Below, one piece after another: positions 29,262 through 37,467 of a stretch of DNA of 64,000 bases (its first letter is position 1; the number at the start of each line of letters is the position of its first letter). The notes beneath the pieces were generated by a model. The model was not told where the DNA came from. It saw only the letters and a list, made by a program, of their open reading frames with translations, and did not search any database. Both the position numbers and the translations under genes were made by a program. This DNA comes from Alkalihalobacillus sp. LMS39 (GTDB lineage: Bacteria; Bacillota; Bacilli; Bacillales; Bacillaceae_F): positions 1,674,001 through 1,738,000 of the forward strand of contig NZ_CP093300.1 of NCBI RefSeq assembly GCF_022812285.1. Direction: 5' to 3'.

Positions 29262-29567
29262 TTAACCATCAGGGTTATCTTGTTTTAGCTCAAAAAAAGT
29301 GTTCATAAATTGCGTCGGTTTTGTTTTGACAAAAAAAGAAATAACCCCAGTGTTTGTATGCAAGTATAAAAATCCAATCGCGCCATTTTGTCCGTAAAAA
29401 GAAACGTCAAACACATTTTTTAAAGGATAGCGTTTTTGTTTTGCTATCACTTCGTCTTCATATAATTCAATTGTATAGGATGTTTCAACAGTGCATTTTC
29501 CTGTCCAGTGAATTTCTTGTTTCATTTCGACACATGGTTGAGTTGCGAGAGGTTTCAATATCAACAT
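29262..29567 (-). CDS. Hypothetical protein, PH-like small protein
   Basis: A 101-residue protein convergent with hom, with only 6 bases between the stops. It is predicted to be mostly beta strands (TVETSYTIELYEDEVIAKQK, YPLKNVFDVSFYG, AIGFLYLHTNTGVISFFV) ending in a helix (PTQFMNTFFELKQ). This pattern resembles small PH-like proteins of bacilli, but a name is not supported. The upstream start ATG at 29567 has an AAAGGAATG site. No membrane or signal segment is present. Confidence 0.65.
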   Translation of the reverse strand: MLILKPLATQPCVEMKQEIHWTGKCTVETSYTIELYEDEVIAKQKRYPLKNVFDVSFYGQNGAIGFLYLHTNTGVISFFVKTKPTQFMNTFFELKQDNPDG

Positions 29568-29663
29568 TCCTTTATTGTTATTCTTTCATTTACTGTAACA
29601 TATCAGTCATCTTGATTCCAAATTTGCGACAAACGTGGCAATTTAAAGAACAGTGAAATTTGC

Positions 29664-29693
29664 TTGTTGAAGGGCTATTTTCTGTGTTATAAT
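29664..29693 (+). promoter_or_regulatory. Promoter of 6S RNA
   Basis: TTGTTG at 29664-29669 and a perfect TATAAT at 29688-29693 (18-base spacer) lie immediately before the 6S RNA. Confidence 0.65.
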
Positions 29694-29699
29694 AAGCCC

Positions 29700-29900
29700 A
29701 TAGAAACATTGAGTCCTATGGTGTACGTAGGATACTTTCCGTTTTGAGCCAACACTAAATATGCGGGAGCTTCCGTCTTTATTCTAATTGCAAGCCTACA
29801 TTAGGAAAGTAGGAAGCTTGAATAATAAAGCAAAGCACCCACCTGCGAGAGCAGGTTCAAAACCAAGTTCATTACGGCACTGCTGGGGCTCTCCCATCTA
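29700..29900 (+). ncRNA. bsrA: 6S RNA (BsrA type)
   Basis: A gene-free transcript of about 200 bases between a good promoter and an intrinsic terminator (29913-29940). Its ends pair (GAGTCC at 29711-29716 with GGGGCTC at 29885-29891), and the middle carries long interrupted stems (GCTTCCGTCTTTATT, and GGAAGCTTGAATAATAAAGC) typical of 6S RNA. Position between aspS and the tcdA/yrvM gene is the same as bsrA in B. subtilis. 6S RNA binds sigma-A RNA polymerase. Confidence 0.75.
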
Positions 29901-29912
29901 CATACTGTTATA

Positions 29913-29940
29913 AAAAACTCGACTTCCGGTCGGGTTTTTT
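29913..29940 (+). terminator. Terminator of 6S RNA
   Basis: AAAAAACTCGAC (29913-29922) with GTCGGGTTTTTT (29929-29940) forms a tight hairpin around TTCCG, ending in a T tract. Confidence 0.8.
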
Positions 29941-30084
29941 ATATTTTCTCCATTTCGGATTGTTTTTTGCATATGCGCTAATAATAAAGAAAAGAGAAAT
30001 GCTTTTTGTCTCAGAATAAGATTTGTAATTTTACTAGTCTTTTTCGCCTTTTGTATACCACAAGCAAATTTTGAATTTTGGTGA

Positions 30085-30180
30085 AAATGTAGCGGAAGTG
30101 ACTCCACAGGCATTAGTACCGAGGAGGCTCGGCACCTCACCACGGAAAGCGAGTGGCTGTAACGCAATGGAACGGACTTG
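30085..30180. repeat. Structured GC-rich element resembling a Bacillaceae intergenic repeat
   Basis: Within the 375-base gap before tcdA, GCGGAAGTGACTCC, CCGAGGAGGCTCGG (a perfect hairpin), CACGGAAAGCGAGTGGCTG and ACGCAATGGAACGG stand out from the AT-rich surroundings. Words of the type GGAGGCTC and CGGAAAGCG followed by GTAACG recur in a repeat scattered through many bacilli; this match is from memory. No other copy was noticed in the window. Confidence 0.4.
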
Positions 30181-30314
30181 TTAATTGGCTGATATTAAAA
30201 GATCTAAGCGGCGGCAAGACAATAGATCTAGACAGCTTTTCTTTTTATTACAGCTATGATATAGTCTATTCCGAGTATATACATGTAAATTCAAGGTTCT
30301 GGAGGAGAGTTAAA

Positions 30315-31076
30315 ATGTTACACCAATTTTCACGAAATGAATTAGCGATTGGAAAAGATGGCTTACATATATTAAAGAACAGCACTGTGGCAGTATTAGG
30401 TGTTGGTGGTGTTGGATCTTTTTCAGCGGAAGCTCTAGCTCGTTCCGGTGTTGGTAAAATTGTGTTAGTTGATAAAGACGATGTGGATATAACGAATGTA
30501 AACCGTCAAATCCATGCCTTGTTGTCAACAGTCGGACAGCAAAAAGTAGAATTAATGAAAGAACGGATTGCAGACATTAATCCGGAGTGTGAAGTTGTGG
30601 CACTTAAAATGTTTTATACGGAAGAAACGTATGAATCATTTTTTGAGCATAACTTAGATTTTGTTATTGACGCAAGTGATACGATTTCATATAAAATCCA
30701 CTTGATGAAACAATGTTTACAACGTAAAATCCAGATCATTTCGAGTATGGGTGTTGCCAATAAATTAGATCCAACCCGTTTACGTATTGCCGATATTTCA
30801 AAAACAAGTTATGACCCTATTGCTAAAGTGATTCGCACGAAACTACGAAAAGAAGGAATTCATAAAGGCATTAATGTTGTGTTTTCAGATGAGCAGCCGA
30901 TAAAAATTAGAGAAGAAGTTCGTAAAGAAATCGTTCCTGAAGCTGCAGAAACAGGTCCGATCCGTAAAGCGAAAATGCCTCCATCATCTAATGCGTTTGT
31001 TCCGTCTGTATCGGGGTTAATTATGGCTGGACATGTCGTAACATCACTGTTAAAAGATATTACGATTAACCGCTAA
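30315..31076 (+). CDS. tcdA: tRNA threonylcarbamoyladenosine dehydratase (TcdA/YrvM)
   Basis: An E1-like ATP-dependent enzyme that cyclises t6A37 of tRNA to ct6A. The 253-residue protein has the nucleotide-binding GVGGVGSFSAEALARSGVG near residue 30, DVTNVNRQ-type block (here DITNVNRQIHAL), DASDTISYKI and the C-terminal GPIRKAKMPPSSNAFVPSV. ATG 30315 follows TGGAGGAGAG; the frame remains open 162 bases upstream through non-family sequence and those codons are not used. It follows the 6S RNA as in B. subtilis. Confidence 0.93.
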   Translation: MLHQFSRNELAIGKDGLHILKNSTVAVLGVGGVGSFSAEALARSGVGKIVLVDKDDVDITNVNRQIHALLSTVGQQKVELMKERIADINPECEVVALKMFYTEETYESFFEHNLDFVIDASDTISYKIHLMKQCLQRKIQIISSMGVANKLDPTRLRIADISKTSYDPIAKVIRTKLRKEGIHKGINVVFSDEQPIKIREEVRKEIVPEAAETGPIRKAKMPPSSNAFVPSVSGLIMAGHVVTSLLKDITINR

Positions 31077-31080
31077 TACA

Positions 31081-31123
31081 AAAAAAACGTCTCATCAGGT
31101 TGACCTGATGAGACGTTTTTTAT
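31081..31123. terminator. Bidirectional terminator between tcdA and the RsfA-like gene
   Basis: AAACGTCTCATCAGG (31085-31099) pairs with CCTGATGAGACGTTT (31104-31118), flanked by A and T tracts, so it can end both convergent transcripts. Confidence 0.9.
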
Positions 31124-31749
31124 TTTGCTACTTTTTCTAAATTTCCGTTTTTGTCCATTTTAAATGTCGCTGGAGCAATGGAGTCATCATCTTGTAAAAT
31201 AGCCATTCGTCTTGCACGATTCATAATTTGAATCAATGATTGATAGTCTTCTTCAATAACATGATGATCATTTTGTAATTTCGAAAGCTCTGCTTCTAAC
31301 TCTTTGTTTTTCGTAAGAAGATCAAGATTTTCTTTTAATAGCTTTTCATTTTCTCTTTTTAGTGCTTGTGTTCCGTTCGATTCGGTATTTAATGTTTTTA
31401 AATACTCGATGACAACAGATAACGAGATCGGTTGATTGACAGACTGTTGCTGTGGCATGTACAGCTCAGGTTGAACCGCTCGTTTGGTTACTGAAGAAAG
31501 GTATGAAGCTGCTCGTTTGCGTTCTTTCCTTTCTTTTTTTGCTTCACGAATATCACTGATATATTTTTGACGGACAACAGCGTTCCAGCGGAATCCGCAT
31601 GCTGCTGATGTACGATGAAGCTCATCGCCGACTTCATCAAAAGCACGTAATTGGGTGCTTCCTTCTTTAATATGTTTTAATACTGTTTCTGCAAGTAGAA
31701 CGTCATCTTCGTGTGACCATGCATCTTGTCTAACTTTCATAGTTTTCAC
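31120..31749 (-). CDS. RsfA family transcriptional regulator
   Basis: A 209-residue protein with an N-terminal Myb-like domain (QDAWSHEDDVLLAETVLKHI, then TQLRAFDEVGDELHRTSAACGFRWNAV) and a C-terminal coiled coil (residues about 130-185: NEKLLKENLDLLTKNKELEA). RsfA, in B. subtilis, tunes sigma-F-dependent genes in the forespore; YlbO is a paralogue. Which orthologue this is cannot be told. The start ATG at 31749 follows TTTAGGAGTG. It is monocistronic and convergent with tcdA. Confidence 0.85.
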   Translation of the reverse strand: MKTMKVRQDAWSHEDDVLLAETVLKHIKEGSTQLRAFDEVGDELHRTSAACGFRWNAVVRQKYISDIREAKKERKERKRAASYLSSVTKRAVQPELYMPQQQSVNQPISLSVVIEYLKTLNTESNGTQALKRENEKLLKENLDLLTKNKELEAELSKLQNDHHVIEEDYQSLIQIMNRARRMAILQDDDSIAPATFKMDKNGNLEKVAK

Positions 31750-31905
31750 TCCTAAATTTATTTTTTATCTATACTATTTCCAAGAAATCTACGATGTATA
31801 CTACAGAATATTAATTTGATAGCTTTCTTTTTTTCGGAGGCATTTCCATGTAAAATAAAAGGCATGCGAATAAAAAGGAACGTTTATAACTAAAGAGGTG
31901 TCATT

Positions 31906-33183
31906 ATGTGGAAAGAAGAACCGCTTGCCTATCGGATGAGACCAACAACATTAGCAGATATTGTTGGGCAAAATCATATCGTAGGAGAAGGAAAATTATT
32001 AACGAGAATGTTGAAATCAAATCGATTGAGCTCCATTATTTTATTTGGACCACCTGGAACGGGGAAAACGACGATCGCCAATGTTGTAGCTCATATGACG
32101 AACATGCCTTTCCATCAAATTAATGCGGTGTCTTCTGGTAAAAAAGATATGGAAGCCATTGTCGGGCAAGCGAAATTTGAAGGGACTAGCATTTTATTTG
32201 TCGATGAAGTTCATCGCTTTAATAAGGCACAACAAGATTTTTTGCTTCCATATTTGGAAAATGGTTTGATTATATTAATTGGAGCAACAACAGAAAATCC
32301 TTATTTTGAAATTAATAATGCGATTAAATCCAGGTGTACGATTTTGGAATTGCATTACCCAACACCTGATGATATTTATGCGGTGCTCGAACGGGCATTA
32401 GCCGATGAGAAGAAAGGATTAGGGGCGGTTCCAATTGAAGTGGAAGAAGAAGGCTTGCGTTTTTTAGCACAAAGCTGTGGTGGAGATATTAGAGCCGCAT
32501 TAAATGCGTTAGAAATTGCCGTTCGCTCGACAGAAGATAAGGAAGAGGGGAGCCTCTATATTGAAGCGTCAGTTTTACAAGAGTGCTTGCAAAAGAAGTC
32601 ACTTCATTATGATAAACAAGGGGAGCAATATTATAATATTATTAGTGCATTTCAAAAAAGTTTACGTGGATCGGATGTCGATGCGGCGCTTCATTATTTA
32701 GCAAGATTAATAGAAGCTGGAGATTTAGCGGTGATTTGTCGCAGATTACTAGTGACAGCATGGGAAGATGTTGGTTTAGCGAATAGCGAAGTAGCTCAAA
32801 CCGTCCTTACTGCGATTCAATCAGCCGAACAGCTTGGATTACCAGAAGCTAGAATTCCATTGTCTGTTGCAGTGATTGAAGTATGCTTGTCACCGAAGTC
32901 AAATACAGCATATAAGGCATTAGACAAAGCGTTAGCAGATATTAGGGCAATCGAAATTGGAGATGTTCCAGACCATTTAAAAGATGCCCATTATTCAGGT
33001 GCAAGTAAGCTTGGTCGAGGAGTAGAGTATAAATATCCCCATGAGCATGGTGGATGGGTCAATCAACAATATTTGCCAGAACCACTAAAAGATCGTAAAT
33101 ATTACATTCCAAAAGAAACAGGAAAAGAGAAGCGATTAGCTGAACTGTATGCAAGAATCGAGAAATTACGAAAACAAAAATAA
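31906..33183 (+). CDS. rarA: Replication-associated recombination protein RarA (YrvN/MgsA)
   Basis: RarA is an AAA+ ATPase of the clamp-loader clade acting at stalled forks. At 425 residues it has the N-terminal RMRPTTLADIVGQNHIVG, Walker A GPPGTGKTT (near residue 47), Walker B LFVDEVHRFNKAQQD, sensor 1 GATTENPYFEIN, arginine-finger KSRC, and the C-terminal tetramerisation part with AWEDVGLANSEV and HPHEHGGWVNQQYLP-like end (here PHEHGGWVNQQYLPE). ATG 31906 follows AAAGAGGTG. Same place as yrvN of B. subtilis. Confidence 0.95.
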   Translation: MWKEEPLAYRMRPTTLADIVGQNHIVGEGKLLTRMLKSNRLSSIILFGPPGTGKTTIANVVAHMTNMPFHQINAVSSGKKDMEAIVGQAKFEGTSILFVDEVHRFNKAQQDFLLPYLENGLIILIGATTENPYFEINNAIKSRCTILELHYPTPDDIYAVLERALADEKKGLGAVPIEVEEEGLRFLAQSCGGDIRAALNALEIAVRSTEDKEEGSLYIEASVLQECLQKKSLHYDKQGEQYYNIISAFQKSLRGSDVDAALHYLARLIEAGDLAVICRRLLVTAWEDVGLANSEVAQTVLTAIQSAEQLGLPEARIPLSVAVIEVCLSPKSNTAYKALDKALADIRAIEIGDVPDHLKDAHYSGASKLGRGVEYKYPHEHGGWVNQQYLPEPLKDRKYYIPKETGKEKRLAELYARIEKLRKQK

Positions 33184-33256
33184 ATACCTAATGCCATTTT
33201 TTTCATGCTATAATGGCTTAGACTTTATTTTTAGGTGTGGGAGAGCAGGGATATTT

Positions 33257-33955
33257 TTGGGTCATACAAACATAAAGAGAAATAAAATAAAGCGACTCGC
33301 ATTACGGTGGGCGTTTTTTATGGTTGGATTAGTGATTATGTCCTTTGGTATTTCCCTAATGATTAAAGCTGAATTAGGAAGTGCCCCTTGGGATGTGTTT
33401 CATATTGGACTTACGATGCAGTTTGGGTTAACGGTTGGCTCTTGGACAATTATATCTGGATTTTGTATTATAGCAGTAGCGACACTGATAACCAAAGAGT
33501 GGCCGAAGCTTGGTGCCTTTGTCAATATGGTGTTAGTTGGTGTTTTTATTGATATTTTTTTATACTTTCTTGTGACACCATCGACAATTGTCTTAAAAAT
33601 CATCATGTTAATAGTAGGTATTATCGTGATGGGCTATGGGATGGCATTATATTTAGCTCCAAAATGTGGAGCTGGTCCAAGAGATAGTTTAATGTTAGCG
33701 ATAACGGAGAAAACAAAGTGGAAAGTACAATGGGTTCGTGGGGCGATGGAAATCGTCGTGTTAACAATAGGATATTTACTAGGTGGACCTGTTTTTATCG
33801 GGACACTTATCTTTTGTTTTGGAATTGGGCCAATTGTAGGAATTACGTTGCCTCAATGTCAAACGCTTGTAGATTATTTATTAGAAAGAGGGGAAATACA
33901 TGAAGATATCAACAAAGGGGCGGTACGGGCTCACCATCATGATGGCATTAGCTAA
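33257..33955 (+). CDS. YczE/YyaS/YitT-type membrane protein
   Basis: A 232-residue integral membrane protein with five or six helices and the family words SFGISLMIKAELGSAPWDVFHIGL and GYGMALYLAPKCGAGPRDSLMLAIT. Relatives include YczE, which influences lipopeptide synthesis in B. subtilis; no reaction is known. TTG 33257 is proposed as start because GTGGGAGAGCAGGG precedes it and the upstream part of the frame overlaps rarA. A promoter-like TGCTATAAT is at 33208-33216. The last 56 bases overlap the start of cymR in another frame. Confidence 0.78.
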   Translation: MGHTNIKRNKIKRLALRWAFFMVGLVIMSFGISLMIKAELGSAPWDVFHIGLTMQFGLTVGSWTIISGFCIIAVATLITKEWPKLGAFVNMVLVGVFIDIFLYFLVTPSTIVLKIIMLIVGIIVMGYGMALYLAPKCGAGPRDSLMLAITEKTKWKVQWVRGAMEIVVLTIGYLLGGPVFIGTLIFCFGIGPIVGITLPQCQTLVDYLLERGEIHEDINKGAVRAHHHDGIS

Positions 33956-34319
33956 AAAAGCTGGAGAAGGTCCTATTTCTTTAAAATCAATTGCAAAAGA
34001 ACATGACCTTTCAGAACATTACTTAGAACAATTAATTGCACCACTGCGCAATGCAAGCTTAGTAAAAAGTGTTCGCGGTGCTTATGGTGGATATATGTTA
34101 GCGAAAGAAGCAAATCAAATTACAGCTGGTGATATTATTCGTGTCCTTGAAGGACCGATTAGCCCAGTAGAAGTGATGGATGATGAAGAGCCAGCAAAGC
34201 GGGATTTATGGATTAAAATTCGTGATGCTGTTAAAGATGTATTAGACAGCACAACATTAGAAGATCTTGCAAATTATGAGGATAATGGAAAACAAGAATA
34301 TTATATGTTCTATATTTAA
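33900..34319 (+). CDS. cymR: Rrf2 family cysteine metabolism repressor CymR
   Basis: CymR, with CysK, represses sulfur assimilation genes in Bacillus. The 139-residue protein has the Rrf2 winged helix (STKGRYGLTIMMALAKKAGE and DLSEHYLEQLIAPLRNASLV, then SVRGAYGGYMLAKEANQIT). It lacks the three clustered cysteines that bind iron-sulfur in IscR and NsrR, as expected for CymR. ATG 33900 follows AGAGGGGAA. It sits directly upstream of a cysteine desulfurase, the usual cymR-yrvO-mnmA order. Confidence 0.92.
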   Translation: MKISTKGRYGLTIMMALAKKAGEGPISLKSIAKEHDLSEHYLEQLIAPLRNASLVKSVRGAYGGYMLAKEANQITAGDIIRVLEGPISPVEVMDDEEPAKRDLWIKIRDAVKDVLDSTTLEDLANYEDNGKQEYYMFYI

Positions 34320-34349
34320 ATGACTGGGTAAGGAAAGAAGGAAGAAAAA

Positions 34350-35489
34350 GTGAATGAAATTTATGTGGATCATGCGGCAACATCGCCTGTCCATCCGACT
34401 GTGGTGGAGGAAATGCTGCCTTTTTTTACAGAGCAGTTTGGGAATCCATCAAGCATTCATCGTTTTGGTCGCCAAAGCAGGCAAGCGCTCGATAAAGCTC
34501 GGATGATGCTAGCTAAGACGATAGGGGCTACTCCAGAGGAAATTATATTTACAAGTGGAGGAACAGAAGCCGATAATATTGCTATTATCGGTTATGCAAA
34601 AAGAAATCAACATAAAGGGAAACATATTATCACAACAACGATTGAACATCATGCAGTATTGCATTCATGTAAATCGTTAGAAGAGCTTGGTTTTGAAGTA
34701 ACGTATGTTCCAGTAAATGACCAAGGGGAAGTCAATGTTCAAGACGTTGTGAACGAAATGAAAGAGGACACGATTTTAGTTACAATTATGTATGGAAATA
34801 ATGAGATTGGTACGGTTCAGCCGATTGCAGAAATTGGAGCAATTTTAAAAGAAAGAAACATTGCTTTCCATACAGACGCTGTCCAAGCATATGGGATTGA
34901 ACGGCTTAATGTGAACGAGCTAAATGTAGATTTTTTATCTGTTTCTTCTCATAAGATTAATGGCCCAAAAGGGGTCGGGATGTTATTTGCAAGAAAAGGA
35001 AGGTCCTTTTTACCATCATTGTTCGGTGGAGAACAAGAGCGTAAACGTCGAGCGGGAACAGAAAATGTTGCTGGTATCGTTGGATTTGCGAAAGCAGCAG
35101 AACTTCTCGATGAACAACGGGAAGAGAAGAGAGTGTTGTATAAACAATTTCAAGACAAAATGCTTGATATTTGGACTGCTGAGGGCGTAAAGTATGTAAG
35201 AAATGGTTCAGCCTCAACGTCGCTACCTCATATTTTAAATGTCAGTTTTGCAGGAGTTAGTGTTGAATCATTGCTTGTTAATTTGGATTTAGTCGGGATC
35301 GCAGCTTCAAGTGGGTCTGCTTGTACGGCGGGAACATTACAAATCTCTCATGTATTAGAAGCGATTAGCCCTGGTCATGAAAAAAATAGTTCTGCGATAC
35401 GGTTTAGTTTTGGGTATGGCAATACACTAGAGCAAATTGAAACCGTTGCGAATGAAACGATTAAAGCGATTAAACGGATACAAAGATAG
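34350..35489 (+). CDS. yrvO: Cysteine desulfurase (YrvO, NifS/IscS family)
   Basis: A PLP enzyme that takes sulfur from cysteine; the copy next to mnmA supplies sulfur for 2-thiouridine at tRNA position 34. The 379-residue protein begins IYVDHAATSPVHP, binds PLP through the lysine in SVSSHKINGPKGVG (near residue 205), and has the catalytic cysteine in SSGSACTAGT (near residue 325). GTG 34350 follows AAGGAAGAAAAA. It lies between cymR and mnmA. Confidence 0.95.
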   Translation: MNEIYVDHAATSPVHPTVVEEMLPFFTEQFGNPSSIHRFGRQSRQALDKARMMLAKTIGATPEEIIFTSGGTEADNIAIIGYAKRNQHKGKHIITTTIEHHAVLHSCKSLEELGFEVTYVPVNDQGEVNVQDVVNEMKEDTILVTIMYGNNEIGTVQPIAEIGAILKERNIAFHTDAVQAYGIERLNVNELNVDFLSVSSHKINGPKGVGMLFARKGRSFLPSLFGGEQERKRRAGTENVAGIVGFAKAAELLDEQREEKRVLYKQFQDKMLDIWTAEGVKYVRNGSASTSLPHILNVSFAGVSVESLLVNLDLVGIAASSGSACTAGTLQISHVLEAISPGHEKNSSAIRFSFGYGNTLEQIETVANETIKAIKRIQR

Positions 35490-36611
<1,122 letters not shown>

Positions 36612-36625
36612 TTGGCCATAAACAA

Positions 36626-36661
36626 AACGTTTTTGAGTATGAAGCTCAAAGGCGTTTTTTT
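36626..36661 (+). terminator. Intrinsic terminator after mnmA
   Basis: AACGTTTTTGAG (36626-36637) pairs with CTCAAAGGCGTT (36645-36656) with two G-T pairs, followed by T7. Confidence 0.8.
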
Positions 36662-36671
36662 GACCATATAA

Positions 36672-36725
36672 GGAAGTATAAAAATTTTGGTATAGCAGTG
36701 AAGCTTTGAAAGTTTATTCTAGAAG
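36672..36725 (+). repeat. Dispersed modular repeat, 5' part only
   Basis: GTATAAAAATTTTGGTATAG, AGCAGTGAAGCTTTGAAAG and TTATTCTAGAAG match the start of the element at 16597 with one or two changes, then the match stops. Confidence 0.8.
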
Positions 36726-36791
36726 TAACGATTTTTAGAATAAGGTTTGATATACTTAATGTAACAAGATAAGCGTGAAAGGAAGAGCGAA

Positions 36792-37454
36792 ATGGAATCA
36801 AATCTCCAGCTTGGTATTCAAGCGATGGAACAAGGAAACTATGAGGAAGCTTCAAAATGCTTACATGACGCGATTGAAGAAAATCCTCAAGATCCGATAG
36901 GGTATGTAAACTTTGGGAATTTATTAGTTATCGTCAACGATATTGAAAAAGCGATGTTGTTTTTTGATAAAGCGATAGAACTAGATGATAAGACGGCAAC
37001 GGCTTATTATGGGGCAGGGAATGGATTTTATAAATCGGAAAAGTATAATGAAGCAGCTAAAATGTTTAAGCTTGCACTAGAGCATCATTTAGATACAGCA
37101 GATACACATTTTATGCTTGGAATGTCATTATATCATCAAAATCATTTTGCTTATGCACTTGCTCATTTACAACGAGCAGTTGAATTGAATGAAGACGATC
37201 TGGCAGCCCTCTTTCAATATGGGTTATGCCTTGCTCAATTAAATCAAATCGATGAGGGGATCCATCAGTTTGAACAGGTGATTGCTAAAGATTCTACACA
37301 TACAGATGCTTATTTTAACCTTGGAGTTGCGTATGCTTATAAAGAGAATTTTGAAAAAGCATTCCAGTTATTTAATAAAGCGATTCAAATTCAACCAGAC
37401 CACGTCTTAGCAGGTCATGGAAAAAAACAAATGTTGGAACGTTTAAAACAATAA
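36792..37454 (+). CDS. yrrB: TPR-repeat protein YrrB
   Basis: A 220-residue soluble protein made almost entirely of about six tetratricopeptide repeats, recognisable by recurring A-E-x-L and A-x-x-x-Y/F-x-x-A-I/L patterns (NYEEASKCLHDAIEENPQDP, then KAMLFFDKAIELDDKTATAY and AFQLFNKAIQIQPDHVLAGH). TPR proteins act as protein-binding scaffolds; the partner of YrrB is unknown. ATG 36792 follows GAAAGGAAGAG. It lies 13 bases before recD2, matching the yrrB-yrrC order of B. subtilis. Confidence 0.9.
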   Translation: MESNLQLGIQAMEQGNYEEASKCLHDAIEENPQDPIGYVNFGNLLVIVNDIEKAMLFFDKAIELDDKTATAYYGAGNGFYKSEKYNEAAKMFKLALEHHLDTADTHFMLGMSLYHQNHFAYALAHLQRAVELNEDDLAALFQYGLCLAQLNQIDEGIHQFEQVIAKDSTHTDAYFNLGVAYAYKENFEKAFQLFNKAIQIQPDHVLAGHGKKQMLERLKQ

Positions 37455-37467
37455 GGGGCGACGAGTT

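Noticed and set aside
30153-30314. 52-residue N-terminal extension of TcdA
   Set aside because: It has no ribosome site, no similarity to the family, and lies over the structured repeat; ATG 30315 with GGAGGAGAG is better.
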